Source: Argyresthia goedartella
Taxonomy: Eukaryota > Arthropoda > Insecta > Lepidoptera > Argyresthiidae
Reading direction: 5' to 3'
Length of the DNA: 64,000 nt
NCBI GenBank assembly: GCA_949825045.1
Contig: OX463829.1
Span: forward strand, 24,460,715-24,524,714
The stretch's first letter is position 1, and every line of letters starts with the position of its first letter. A program made the translations under genes and the position numbers. The notes under the pieces were generated by a model. That model did not search any database. It worked only from the letters and a program-made list of their open reading frames with translations, and was not told the origin of the DNA. This document shows positions 1 through 10,140 of the stretch, in pieces.

Positions 1-189
1 TACGTCATATGTACGTGCGTGCTCTTCACTCTTAAGTGAATATTAAGTTGTCGATTGATGAAATTTGTGTGCCTAAAAACCTTGGGATTTGGCAACATAG
101 GGCACATCTTGTACACCAATCGTTTATATATAAATATATATCTCTCTCTCTCTTCAGTGATTTGATTATTCTTCGTGCGATGTTCTTCC

Positions 190-664
190 TGGATGATTTC
201 AATATTCGTTGAATTAGGTATCTTCCTGATGTTTTAATACTCTTGTGGGGGCTGGAACGGCTTCCTATGACTTGAACTTGAAAAAGCTGCTTGCTGTGAA
301 TGAATTTGCCGACGCGTTCGTTTCTGCTGGTGCGAGCTCCATTTTGATAAATCAGCAGTCGGCTGACTATCGGTTCATTATTCTTGCGGTATCTTGAGTT
401 CGATGCGCGAAATCTTCAGTTGAAATCTTTTGACTTCTGGTCCGTCATGGCTTGCTTGATGTCGTCTTGGTTTGGGTGGGGTCTTGATTATGGATTTCTG
501 CAGCGTGGTTTGAAATAGGTATGCAGAAGTAGGGGCTCGGCGATCTTGGACGAAGTGCTTCTTGCTTGCACTTCTAAGGTGGCAGCACACTGAGTTTTCT
601 TCGCGGCTGGGTCCATGCTGCTATTACCGAAGGTTGCTGATGTTCAAAAGTCGGGTCACCACTT
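190..664 (-). mobile_element. possible LTR-retrotransposon leader and gag-like remnant
   Basis: Read on the minus strand, the sequence just inside the putative LTR begins TGGTGACCCGAC. This resembles the TGGTGACCCCGAC-type primer-binding sites I know from insect LTR elements, but I could not match it to a specific tRNA. Downstream on the same strand is low-grade open frame (about 70 codons at 378-590) rich in K, R and S, with no recognisable gag, protease or RT motif. The remnant stops before any pol domain. An alternative is unique DNA with a chance resemblance. The call depends wholly on the neighbouring LTR-like structure. Confidence 0.25.
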
Positions 665-899
665 TGCCAGAAGCAATTATAAGGAGAGCGACATCTTCGG
701 GAGTAAAGTAAAAGGCTTGAGATGCGTGCAAATACCAGACTGTACTAGACTAATTTATTATAGGGAATCCTAGCTTATATACTAGGTTGGTACATGTTAT
801 TAATGACGTGCATAAGACATAGTGCGTGATGAATATAAATATACCTTATCTGTGACGGTCGTCAACTTATCTTAACATTACGTGAAAATATGACTAACA
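665..899 (-). repeat. candidate solo or 5' LTR (minus strand)
   Basis: On the minus strand the segment starts TGTTAGTC and ends GCTTCTGGCA, giving TG...CA ends. It contains a TATA-like GTATATAAGC and, about 20 bases on, an AATAAA; this is the order expected for U3, R and U5 in a short LTR. A PBS-like stretch follows directly at 646-662. No second LTR copy or target duplication was found, so the boundaries are inferred. Confidence 0.35.
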
Positions 900-1040
900 T
901 AGTCGACCGGCACAATTCCTAAGGCGTCTAAACTACCATAGATCTATTTTCGAACTCCTTTTTAATTAGATTAGTTTTGGCTGCGGTATCGGTAGACCGT
1001 CATGTTTGTTTACATTCTTTATAATATCTTCTTGTCTTGA

Positions 1041-2701
1041 CTCTAGTGTTAGCCGTGGTAGTCTAGTGTAAGCCGCTCTAGCCTGGTGTCAGTCACGATA
1101 GTCTAGTATCAGCCGCGCTCTTCTAGTGTCAGCCGCGCTAGTCTAGTGTTAGCCACGATAGTCTAGTATCAGCCGTGCTAGTCTAGTGTAGGCCGCGCTC
1201 TTCTAGTGTCAGCCGCGCTAGTCTAGTGTCAGCCACGATAGTCTAGTATCAGCCGCGCTAGTCTAGTGTAGGCCGCGCTAGTCTAGTGTCAGTTACGCTA
1301 GTCTAGTGCTAGCCACGATAGCCTAGTATCAACCGCGCTAGTTTAGTGTAGGCCGCGCTAGTCTAGTGTCAGTTACGCTAGTCTAGTGTCAGTTACGCTA
1401 GTCTAGTGTCAGTTACGCTAGTCTAGTGTTGCCACGATAGCCTAGTATCAGCCGCGCTAGTCTAGTGTAGGCTACGCTAGTCTAGTGTCAGTTACGCTAG
1501 TCTAGTGTCAGTTACGCTAGTCTAGTGTTAGCCACGATAGCCTAGTATTAGCCACGATAGCCTAGTATTAGCCGTGCTAGTCTAGTGAAGGACGCGCTCT
1601 TCTAGTGTAAGCCGCGCTAGTCTAGTGTCAGTTACGCTAGTCTAGTGTTAGCCGCGTTAGTTTAGTGTCAGCCGCGCCAGTATATTGCCAGCCGCGCTCG
1701 CTCTTCTAGTGTCAGCCGCGCTAGTCTAGTGTCAGTTACGCTAGTCTAGTGTTGGCCGCGTTAGTTTAGTGTCAGCCGTGCCTGTATATTGCCAGCCGCG
1801 CTCGCTCTTCTAGTGTCAGCCGCGCTAGTCTAGTGTCAGCCACGATAGTCTAGTATCAGCCGCGCTAGTCTAGTGTTAGCCACGATAGCCTAGTATCAGC
1901 CGCGCTAGTCTGGTATCAGCCGCGCTAGTCTAGTGTAAGCCGCGCTAGTCTAGTGTAAGCCGCGCTAGTCTAGTATCAGCCGCGCTAGTCTAGTGTTAGC
2001 CACGATAGTCTAGTATCAGCCGCGATAGTCTAGTATCAGCCGCGCTAGTCTAGTGTCAGCCGCGCTAGTCTAGTGTTAGCCACGATAGTCTAGTATCAGC
2101 CGCGCTAGTTTAGTGTAAGCCGCGCTAGTCTAGTGTCAGCCGCGCTAGTCTAGTGTTAGCCGCGTTAGTCTAGTATCAGCCGCGCTAGTCTAGTGTAAGC
2201 CGAGTTAGTCTAGTGTCAGCCGCGCTAGTCTAGTGTTAGCCACGATAGCCTAGTATCAGCCGCGCTAGTCTGGTGTAAGCCGCGCTAGTCTAGTGTCAGT
2301 TGCGCTAGTCTAGTTTTAGCCACGATAGCCTCGTATCAGCCGCGCTAGTCTGGTGTAAGCCGCGCTAGTCTAGTGTCAGTTGCGCTAGTCTAGTGTTAGC
2401 CGCGTTAGTCTAGTGTCAGCCGCGCTAGTCTAGTATCAGCCGCGCTAGTGTAGTGTTTGCCACGATTGTCTAGTATCAGCCGCGCTAGTGTAGTCTTAGC
2501 CACGATAGTCTAGTATCAGCCGCGCTAGTGTAGTGTTAGCCACGATAGCCTAGTATCAGCCGCGCTAGTCTGGTGTAAGCCGCGCTAGTCTAGTGTCAGT
2601 TGCGCTAGTCTAGTGTTAGCCGCGCCAGTATATTGCCAGCCGCGCTCTTCTAGTGTGAGCCTCGCTAGTCTAGTGTTAGCCGTGCTAGTCAAGTGTTAGC
2701 C
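1041..2701. repeat. 20-bp minisatellite, about 80 units
   Basis: This is a tandem array of a 20-bp unit, roughly AGCCGCGCTAGTCTAGTGTC. Variants at fixed positions include GTGTTAGCCACGATAG, GTATCAGCCGCGCTAG, CAGTTACGCTAG and CGCTCTTCTAGTG. Variant types tend to alternate (GTGTTAGCCACGATAG then GTATCAGCCGCGC), giving a loose 40-bp higher-order period. The unit carries CTAG twice, so stops recur in several frames on both strands and the array is non-coding. It is much more GC-rich than its flanks. Confidence 0.97.
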
Positions 2702-3166
2702 ATTCCGCTTCGGTTCACTGTTGCCTTGCATAACATGAAATGTAATAATATTGTTTGGCATAATTTATTTTTACCGAAATTTTGTGAAACCTTATAATCA
2801 TTAAGTATACATTTTGACTGATGCATTTTAAAGACATAAACATAGGACGCGTTAAGACTACAAGCATACAGCAGTGAAAAATAGTGAACGGACAAAAACA
2901 GACATCTCCCACAATATCTTCGACCTAGAAACTGCCCAAAGAAAACCCAGAAAGACAAGGTCAAGGAAATTATTCCTTTCAGAACTAGTTTCTGATGCCT
3001 TAATTAAATATTGTTGAGGCTTCTCATAACACAAACAAATAATAAAATCCTTCATAGTCATTATTGAATTTATACTAAAATATTTAAAAGACCGTCCAGA
3101 TATCAAAAAAACTGAGTAACATTAAAAATACAAAAAATCAATTAAAAATACAACAATTAACAAACA
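2702..3166. other. AT-rich flank, nothing recognised
   Basis: About 465 bases with no family resemblance that I can support. The small overlapping minus-strand frames here have no motif and look like chance. Confidence 0.5.
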
Positions 3167-4960
3167 ATGTTGAAAATAATAAATGAATACACTAACAAAA
3201 CCCCATCTAATGTAAGACACAATATATCATTGAAGGAAAAAAAGGCGACTAACAATTATCGTCCGATTGCCATACTCCCAACCTCAGCAAAAATATTTGA
3301 AAGCACAATGGCTAAAATAATCTACTTTTTTTATGATAAATATAACGTCATTCATGAGAATCAATGCGGTTTTCGTAAAGACAGATCTACGACACTAGCC
3401 GTATATAAATTCATGCAAACAATACTTGACACAATATAGTAGTTTATGTGACTGCTACATAATGCCTAATTATGTACAGTTACATACACTAGTTTATCTA
3501 CACACATATCATAAGCTCTCTTTGATGTGTTCAGGAACCGCATGTTTGATCGGCATTGTGGCTCTGCAGTTGTTTAGCTTGTTCTGTAGTAGGCGCACTC
3601 AGGCGGGCGTCAGCGTTCGAAATTTGAATGTCAGTACCAACTTCACAGACAAACTAGGGGCGGCATGCAGGCGGGCGTCGGCGTTCGAAATTTGAATGTT
3701 ATAATATGTAGAAAAACTACATATTATGGCCATAATGTGTAATTTTTCAGATAAGAAATGAGTTTTTACCAAGTAGTTTAACATTATGCTGACCGTCACG
3801 TGCGGTTTTTGTACGCAGTAAAGAGCGTTTATGATAAGTGTGTAGATAAAATAAAAATGTATTATGTAGGATTACTACTCGACATGAGTAAAGCATACGA
3901 TAGAGTAAATTATAAAATTCTTCTGCATAAATAATTTCATTCTGGTATTAGAGGCATCCCATATAAATGGTTCGAATCCTATCTTGATAGTCGCTTACAG
4001 TGTACTGAACTAGAAAATACAGAACCCATGAAAGGAAATACCCATAATATAAGATCGGACCAAATTAAACTAACAGGTGCCATTCCCCAAGGAAGCGTCC
4101 TAGGCTGCATCCACTTTTTAATTTACTTAAATAATCTTCCATTTTTTAAAATAACCGATGCATTTTATTCGCCGGTGATATCTCAATATTGATACCTTGC
4201 CACACTGAACCTAAATTAAAAAATAAACTTGATCAAATATTAACCATAATTTCACTTTATCTTAACTATCAATTTATAATTAACAATAAAATACCAGATT
4301 AATTCGTTTCCAGACCCACGAAAAAACCATTTACAAATAAATTACAAATCTAAAGATATCCCTTTGGAATGCGTAAATTCAGCAACATTACTTGGAACAT
4401 GCTTTATTTATGCTCTCTATAATTTCAATCGGGTAACCGACTTCAATACTGCTCTCTCAGCATACTACACTCATGCCCATTCTAGAAATGCTTGGGGTGT
4501 AATTCTGTGGGGAAATTGTGCTGATATACAAAATAAATGTACAAGAATACTCTCAAATATTAACCTTGTCGTCCACATTTTGGCAAGCATAAACTATTAA
4601 CGTTAGCATCTATCTTTATCCTCGAAATATGCAAGTTCATAAGAAATTATGCATTTATACTCTCCTGTTAAAACCATGAAAAGAAACGACCGAGGTAAAA
4701 AAAAGTCCCTTTTTCTACAATGAAACTGTACAGATCTAGCCCACACTTCATGGTAATAAAAACATATAATAATATACCTAATAATATAAAAATGACGAGT
4801 CATATATGTCTTACAAAACAACCAAATAGAAAAATGCTAATACAACATGAATGAATTATTTCAAGATTAATGAATAAAAACATTTTAAGAGGAAATACTT
4901 CAATAGCTTCAGTCATAACATGGACGAATAAGACTAGAGGACAAACAACCGTAGTACTTT
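3167..4960 (+). pseudogene. non-LTR retrotransposon RT, decayed and split by a MITE
   Basis: Reverse transcriptase of a LINE in the Jockey/CR1-like group. Before the split (3240-3436) the frame reads NNYRPIAILPTSAKIFES and then QCGFRKDRSTT, the early RT motifs. After the M1 insertion it resumes near 3858 with VGLLLDMSKAYDRVNYKIL, which is motif A with its catalytic Asp. It continues with IPQGSVLG (motif B, near 4083). The region expected to hold FADD is garbled around 4160-4190 (FAGD-like). Thumb-like sequence follows at 4364-4600 (LGT..., HSRNAWGVILWGN), then a PNNIK-like tail near 4775. Frameshifts and stops are numerous. No endonuclease domain is visible upstream, so the copy is 5' truncated or eroded. 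Confidence 0.85.
3437..3850. mobile_element. M1 MITE, copy 1 (inside the RT pseudogene)
   Basis: Non-coding insertion beginning TAGTAGTTTATGTGACTG. It contains TTTATCTACACACATATCAT near one end, and the inverse of this (ATGATAAGTGTGTAGATAAA) closes the other end. The inverted repeats are about 32 bp, with one sitting about 55 bp in from its end. It splits RT sequence that is continuous on either side. It matches three other copies, at 45323, 51819 and 52762. An internal segment containing GCAGGCGGGCGTC is duplicated in this copy (about 3604 and 3666). Confidence 0.85.
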
Positions 4961-5068
4961 GAAGCGTAATTCGATTTTTAGTTTAAATGTATATTGCTAG
5001 ATAGAGCTACTAGTTCAAACGTTCTTTCTAGTAAAGGTAGTATCGTGGTGGCGCGCTTAATTAAGGAA

Positions 5069-5190
5069 ATATAAACATAGAACCATCCAAGACCTGGGGG
5101 TTCATTTCTTTACCCCCAGCGGGGGATCGAACCCGGGACCTCTCGCATGATAGGCAGAGCCACAGCCGCTCTGGTCCTCTGTGGCGCAAC
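5069..5190 (-). mobile_element. S1 SINE, 5' (tRNA-like) part
   Basis: Minus-strand tRNA-like head. The B box reads GGTTCGATCCC on the minus strand (seen as GGGATCGAACC near 5124), with an A-box-like TGGCG run near the right end. The body continues with ACCCCCAGGTCTTGGATG. It matches S1 copies near 6000, 29968, 31335 and 55400. Confidence 0.75.
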
Positions 5191-5493
5191 TGAATATAGG
5201 TATTGCGAATGCAAGTTATGCCAACCTAAAATAAACAGTGGGCCGAAGTATTGTTTTAAGAAATTACTATTATGCTATTACAAGTTATAACAATTTCAAT
5301 ATGCAAATAAAAATTTGGAAACACAAAGTTATGCAAATCAAAGGTCTTTCTGCTGGTGCCGGCCTGCTTGCCGGGCTTCAAATCAAGTTTGTAAAACCCC
5401 AGCAAAGAATGCCCAGGAACAGGAACGGTCTTTGAAACCGCAACAGCTCTTTTTCTAGACAATGTATCCTCATTTGCGTCCCCTTGTCCACAG

Positions 5494-5702
5494 CCTCCCA
5501 CGTGGTACCAGCAGCCAACTTCAAGTCGATATCGGCCTCCCCGGCGATACCGAACATGTGCAAATACTATCCCAGCTGCGCGAACCCAGCTTGCCACTAC
5601 TATCACCCCAAGCCTTGCCGCTACGGGAAATCCTGCACTAACAAATTAGAGTGTAACTTCTACCACCACGATATGGCGGCGAGCAAATGGCGCGTCGCGT
5701 GA
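5494..5702 (+). CDS. 3' terminal exon, ZC3H14/Nab2-like CCCH zinc fingers
   Basis: The exon encodes about 69 residues ending in two CCCH fingers. The first is CKYYPSCANPACHYYH (C-x5-C-x4-C-x3-H); the second is CRYGKSCTNKLECNFYH (C-x5-C-x5-C-x3-H). The linker HPKP and the short tail ending WRVA fit the C-terminal fingers of nuclear poly(A)-binding proteins of the ZC3H14/Nab2 family, which bind poly(A) RNA in the nucleus. The exon is bounded on the left by a pyrimidine-rich tract and CCACAG (AG at 5492-5493), a good splice acceptor entering in codon phase 1, and ends with TGA at 5700-5702. A poly(A) signal follows and there is no poly(A) tail, arguing against a processed retrocopy. I could not find the preceding exons; they probably lie leftwards, beyond the repeats. 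A gene fragment is the alternative. Confidence 0.7.
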
Positions 5703-5730
5703 AATGTGTATGAGTTTTATGAGTTATTTA

Positions 5731-5782
5731 AATAAAGTTATCTAAAGATAAGTATAATGAGTTTGGTGTTTTTGTTGGGTCC
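5731..5782 (+). terminator. poly(A) signal and GT-rich downstream element
   Basis: AATAAA lies at 5731-5736, 29 bases after the stop of the zinc-finger exon. A GT-rich stretch (GTTTGGTGTTTTTGTTGGG) follows at about 5760-5779. Together these form a normal animal cleavage and polyadenylation site at about 5750. Confidence 0.7.
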
Positions 5783-5849
5783 TATTTCGCTCGTTGGTAC
5801 ATCCCGGCCGTAGCAGAAACTTATAAAGGTATTCGATCAAATTTCAACC

Positions 5850-5955
5850 GTGTCAAAGACAAAGTCAACGTCAAAGTACTTTATTACTGTAGATATTTAC
5901 ATATACTTAGCAAACGTCATTTTTTGCCTCTTCTCTACATGGGACCACTGTGTCA
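5850..5955 (-). mobile_element. LJ LINE, short 3' fragment
   Basis: Matches the 3' UTR end of LJ seen at 18795, 38450 and 47270 (TTTATTACTGTAGATATTTACATATAC, then the CTCTACAT...CCACTGTG run). GTCAA-rich sequence just before it is consistent with the TTGAC tail of the family. Confidence 0.65.
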
Positions 5956-5984
5956 CTGTAAACATAGAACAAAAACATATACAT

Positions 5985-6165
5985 ACATTGCTTTACATAC
6001 ATTGCTTCTGGTGTCGTGGCCCCACACTATGATACGCTATGTCGTGGGAACCAGTCACGCACATATAAACATCCAAGACCGGTTTTTTTTCTGTATCCCC
6101 AGCCGGGGTTCGAAACCGAGACCTCTCGCATGGTAGGCAGAGCCACAAGCGCAGCAGAAGTCGTC
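5985..6165 (-). mobile_element. S1 SINE copy
   Basis: Contains the S1 body (GGCCCCACACTATGATACGC, GTCGTGGGAACCAG, CATCCAAGACCGG) and a mutated B box (GGTTTCGAAC on the minus strand near 6113). The tRNA-like head lies at the right end, so the element is on the minus strand. Confidence 0.75.
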
Positions 6166-6325
6166 ATGACATGAACGTGGATAGACTATTTGACCGAGAT
6201 AAGATCCTAATGATGGTAGCACAAAGAGCCATGGAGCGTGCCATGCTAGCCATCAGAATGTCCAACATTATCCGTAGTACCTTAATCCGAGGTCGAACCA
6301 AAGTGGCTGATGTGGATATAATATA

Positions 6326-6723
6326 TAATATAATAATAATCGTTTATTGACAGAAATAAATGTACATTACAAGCTTGTTTAGCAGGGTAAACAAGGGATG
6401 TATCGCTACTCCCTAAAATAGGGCGAAACCCTGTGTTTTAGGATAAGTTGCTGCTACTTCCCACAAGAATAAATGCCTCAGATTTAAATACTACATAGTG
6501 TATAAACAATGTGAAATTTTAAATAAAAATATAACTTCTGACATTTAAAAATATAAGATCAGCAAAAACGTAATAGTTTGGTGTGTAGTGTTGGTGATTT
6601 ATGTTAGTGGGAGAGAATATGGGGAGTGTGGTGAGTGTGTGATTGGAAGTAATGAGGTGTGTAGTGCCTGTGAGAGTTATGTAATGTGACTATTATTTTG
6701 ATATAAATATAATTGGACTTATG
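6326..6723 (-). other. 3' UTR and TTA-rich tail of the 987-codon retrotransposon
   Basis: This lies immediately downstream of the ORF on the minus strand. It carries AATAAA on the minus strand near 6345 and ends in an ATT/TAT-rich tail (6326-6345), the usual 3' end of a non-LTR element. The boundary is estimated from the end of the simple-sequence tail. Confidence 0.6.
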
Positions 6724-9687
6724 TTAGACGATCATAAGTTTTTCGCAGTCATCATATGTTTGTGTGCGCAACCAAAGACGTATGTTTTTATTATTATTAA
6801 ATGTGTTATTAGACCTAAGGTCAATGTGCTTACTCAGATTATTATAAATATAGGGTCCCAGAAATTTAAAAAATCGCTGCATAAATTTGGTTCGTACTAA
6901 TACTATGTGAAATACTTTATCTCTTCTTCTTTTAGTACGTGAGTTATTTTGATGTGGGGAATTGTTTTTGTGTTGTTTCAGAACAATGCTATGTATAAAC
7001 AGCTGTCTAACCGAGAGGACATCACAGAAGCTGTACAATTCAGTTGTAGGGAAAAAATATGGTTTAAATGTACACACCTTCAAGACCGCTCTTTGAGCCC
7101 GCTCAAGTTGTAAAAGTGTACTCCTATGAGTACCTCCCCAACTGGAGATGCAGTATCGTAAGAGTGATTCACATAATGCCACATATATCCTTTTCATCAG
7201 AAGCGGTTCAGCCACATGTCTAAGACCCTTAAAGATATAAGTCAGTTTCCTAACCTTGGAGCTGAGCATTTGAATGTGAATTTGGAAATTTAGGTTAGAA
7301 TCGAGCATAATACCTAGATATCTCATTGAGGATGTCCGTTCTAAGGGTCCACAGCCGCAGAAGCCAGCAACAGAATCAGCACACTCATGAGCAACTAAGC
7401 TGAAATCATTTGTTGGTTGGGTTGAGTTATTAATCGAGAAGGTAATGTATTTGGTTTTTGCAGTATTCAAAGTTAAAATATTTTGTTGTAGCCAATCTAC
7501 GACTTCATTGAGGCCAGCTTGTGCACAGGAATTTACCTCTTCCCAACATGAACCCGAGAAAAGTAATGCGGTATCATCGGCATATGCCACAATTTTGCAT
7601 TGGGGCAACTCAAGACAACAGAGCTCATTTATGTAGATTGTGAATAGAGTAGGTCCAAGTATGCTGCCCTGAGGGACACCCCAATGGACTGATTGAGTGG
7701 AACTTGTGTGTTCACCTATTTTTACACATTGCAGCCTATTGGTTAAGTAGCTCCTAAAAAGCTCAAGCTGTATGCCTCTGATACCTATTTTTTCTAGTTT
7801 TGTTATAAGGAGGTCAACGGAGACCGTGTAAAATGCCTTGGCCAGATCAAGAAAGATACCCAGACACCTCCTTTTATCATCAAGGTTTTCAGCAACATAG
7901 CTTGTGAGCTCATGGACTGCATCAGATGTGGATCTGCCAGAACGAAAACCGAACTGATTGTTCGATAAAATTGAATATTTTTCTAAGTAGTGAGTCAGTC
8001 GTGAATTAATGATACGTTCTAGGATCTTAGAAAGAGATGGCAGTATCGAAATAGGCCTATAGCAATCGACACGGTCTCTATCGCCCCCCTTGTGAATAGG
8101 TATAACAACTGATTGTTTGAGAGCGTCCGGGAAAATTCCCTTCTCAAGGCACAAGTTAAAGATGAATGTAAGGACTGGAACAAATTTAGTCTTAAATTCT
8201 TTAAGTATCTTATTGGAAATATTATCCCAGCCAGTTGAACAGTCGTTTTTTAGCTTCATGATGAGACTATCGATTTCGTCAGAATCCGTTCCTAGCAAAG
8301 AAAACGATTGCAGTCTTGCTTGAGATTGATTATTTAAGCAAATATTTTTAGTTTTAATGGCCTCTGCCAGTTTTTTTCCCACATTCACAAAGTAGTTGTT
8401 AACATTTTCAATTGAAACTTTAGGTGAGTTATGAGTAGCAAGAAGTTCACGAGGTTGGTCTTTCTTTTTAGTAGTCGAGGTAATTTTTTTTATAGCCTTC
8501 CAGAGTTGTTTGGAGTTATTACCTGCAAGATTTAGTTGGGATTTGTCAAAGTTTCTTTTTAGTTTTTTTATTATATTATTACAGAAATTTCTATACCGTG
8601 TATATGTTTGCTTGTATACTTCATTTTCAGGGTTTTTTGCCAATTTGCGATGGAGATTATCTCTGTTTCTTATACATCGAAGCAAACCAGGCGTCATCCA
8701 TGATTTTATAGGGCGTTTATTACTTGGGATCCTACGTATTTTAGAGTTTTTATTTATAACCGTTTGAATAGTCTCTACAAAGATATTCGTAGCTATATTA
8801 GGATCAGGTTGTTCATAAATATTCCTAAAAGATAGTTTATTAATATCCTGTGTAATTCCCTCACGGTCAATAGTAGTATAATTTGTTGCAGCATGTAATT
8901 TATTATGTTTGAGCTTTAGACAGAATAGGATAGCCTTGTGATCAGTCAATGTAGAATGCATAACCAGTGTAATTGCTTTATTTTTTGTCTTAAGAATTAA
9001 GTGGTCTAGACATGTCCTACTCATGTCCCTAGTTATGAATGTATGACCAGGAAATAGCCCGTGATACGCCAATGATGTTAAGTATTGTTCGGCGTCAGAG
9101 TTTTGGTGGTCAGGGTTTAAATCTATATTGCAGTCCCCAGTTAATATTATATTTTGAAAATTAGAAAGATTTTGTAATTGTTTATTTAGTGAATCTATAA
9201 AATTATTGGTATTTTCAAAGGATGGTGAACGATAGATGCCCAATATAGCTGTATCGTTTCCATGTTTTATAATCAGACAACTTCCATCGAGGAAGTTCGG
9301 TTCTTCAATCGTTAGACTTAAATTTTCTTTGTAATAGACTACTACGCCATCATTTTGATTGGAAAGTGTTTTATTTGAGATCTGATTATATCCGTCAATT
9401 GTGGGGAGAACAGGGTTACAAGAAAGCCAACATTCTGTGAGTATTAGAATATCACAGTCTACTTTCAATTCGTGAAGGAGGACCAAAAAACCTGGCATAT
9501 TACAGCCAATACTTCGGATATTCTGTGTTATTATTTTTAGACAATTATTTGTTGAGGGTACATATTTGTGACAGTTTGAGGTTTCAGTAAGGATAAGCGG
9601 ATAGTAGGCCTTAATTGGAAGTGGGCAGTACACTTGGCAAGGCGAGAAGACGGAAGATGGACCAGACGACGACCGAGTAGTGGCCAA
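6724..9687 (-). CDS. non-LTR retrotransposon ORF2: EEP endonuclease + reverse transcriptase
   Basis: One uninterrupted 987-codon frame. The endonuclease/exonuclease/phosphatase domain spans about residues 50-260: N56 (ITQNIRS), E85 (TECW), D185 (TGDCNIDL) and D249-H250 (TDHKAI). The RT domain spans about 480-780: YRPISILP from Y543, motif A FLDLAKAF just before residue 620, motif B GVPQGSILGP from G670, and YADD at 702-705. A C-terminal region with SWGG and RAQR follows. The product would nick DNA and prime reverse transcription from the target. All catalytic acids are present. One conserved non-catalytic Asp after motif A is Tyr (Y620, codon 7828-7830). The Jockey/CR1 assignment rests on domain order only. 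The first 25 or so codons probably come from adjoining RTE-like DNA, and no ORF1 is present, so the copy is probably 5' truncated. Confidence 0.92.
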   Translation of the reverse strand: MATTRSSSGPSSVFSPCQVYCPLPIKAYYPLILTETSNCHKYVPSTNNCLKIITQNIRSIGCNMPGFLVLLHELKVDCDILILTECWLSCNPVLPTIDGYNQISNKTLSNQNDGVVVYYKENLSLTIEEPNFLDGSCLIIKHGNDTAILGIYRSPSFENTNNFIDSLNKQLQNLSNFQNIILTGDCNIDLNPDHQNSDAEQYLTSLAYHGLFPGHTFITRDMSRTCLDHLILKTKNKAITLVMHSTLTDHKAILFCLKLKHNKLHAATNYTTIDREGITQDINKLSFRNIYEQPDPNIATNIFVETIQTVINKNSKIRRIPSNKRPIKSWMTPGLLRCIRNRDNLHRKLAKNPENEVYKQTYTRYRNFCNNIIKKLKRNFDKSQLNLAGNNSKQLWKAIKKITSTTKKKDQPRELLATHNSPKVSIENVNNYFVNVGKKLAEAIKTKNICLNNQSQARLQSFSLLGTDSDEIDSLIMKLKNDCSTGWDNISNKILKEFKTKFVPVLTFIFNLCLEKGIFPDALKQSVVIPIHKGGDRDRVDCYRPISILPSLSKILERIINSRLTHYLEKYSILSNNQFGFRSGRSTSDAVHELTSYVAENLDDKRRCLGIFLDLAKAFYTVSVDLLITKLEKIGIRGIQLELFRSYLTNRLQCVKIGEHTSSTQSVHWGVPQGSILGPTLFTIYINELCCLELPQCKIVAYADDTALLFSGSCWEEVNSCAQAGLNEVVDWLQQNILTLNTAKTKYITFSINNSTQPTNDFSLVAHECADSVAGFCGCGPLERTSSMRYLGIMLDSNLNFQIHIQMLSSKVRKLTYIFKGLRHVAEPLLMKRIYVALCESLLRYCISSWGGTHRSTLLQLERAQRAVLKVCTFKPYFFPTTELYSFCDVLSVRQLFIHSIVLKQHKNNSPHQNNSRTKRRRDKVFHIVLVRTKFMQRFFKFLGPYIYNNLSKHIDLRSNNTFNNNKNIRLWLRTQTYDDCEKLMIV

Positions 9688-9852
9688 GAGGAGGCCAAAG
9701 ATCGGACGGCAGATATCTGCCAGATGGTCCGATGATGCGGCGAGAGTGGCGGGAAAGCAATAGACACGGGTTGCACGGGACTGTGCTGAATGGCGTGTTT
9801 ATGAGTAGGCCTATACCCAACAGTGGGTCCCATGCTGATGATGATGATGAAG
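9605..9852 (+). mobile_element. RTE-like LINE, 3' end fragment with ATG-repeat tail
   Basis: Plus-strand reading with frameshifts gives KWAVHLARREDGRW, then RWSDDAARVAGKQ, then ARDCAEWR and AYTQQW before stops. This is the pattern of the extreme C terminus of RTE-type LINE proteins in insects. It ends in a GATGATGATGATGA run at 9836-9849, a typical RTE tail. It lies head-to-head against the 5' end of the preceding minus-strand retrotransposon. Confidence 0.7.
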
Positions 9853-9932
9853 ACCCTAATATGTATTCTGATATCAGTCGCAATGTCATTTAATTTAGAA
9901 ATCGACCGAATCGCAAGAAAAGGCAGTTTTTT

Positions 9933-10140
9933 AGGGTTCCTTACCCAAGGTGCCAACCGGGACCCTCCGCTGTCCGTAAGTCAGCGCGGGCTTAATCAGA
10001 GTTGACATTTTCACAGAGTGTATTTCTATTGCCACTATAACAACAGATAATGAAACAAACAAATTAAAAAAAATTTAAATCTGTCCCTATACAAGATCGA
10101 GACACGGCAGTGGGTCAAGCCAAGTTCGAGCATAAATACT
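9933..10140 (+). mobile_element. E repeat, 5' part
   Basis: Begins AGGGTTCCTTACCCAAGGTGCC and runs through GGGACCCTCCGCTGTCCG and the GCCACTATAACAACAGATA segment, matching the first half of E at 51275 and 63134. The right half (GGTACGGAACCCTTCG...) is missing or eroded. Confidence 0.7.

Noticed and set aside
1041..2701. CRISPR-like or coding repeat
   Set aside because: The 20-bp units are contiguous with no unique spacers, and CTAG in every unit puts stops in several frames.
7828..7830. Loss of a catalytic Asp in the 987-codon RT
   Set aside because: The Tyr replaces the Asp of the FDxV step. The catalytic Asp of motif A is in FLDL upstream and is intact.
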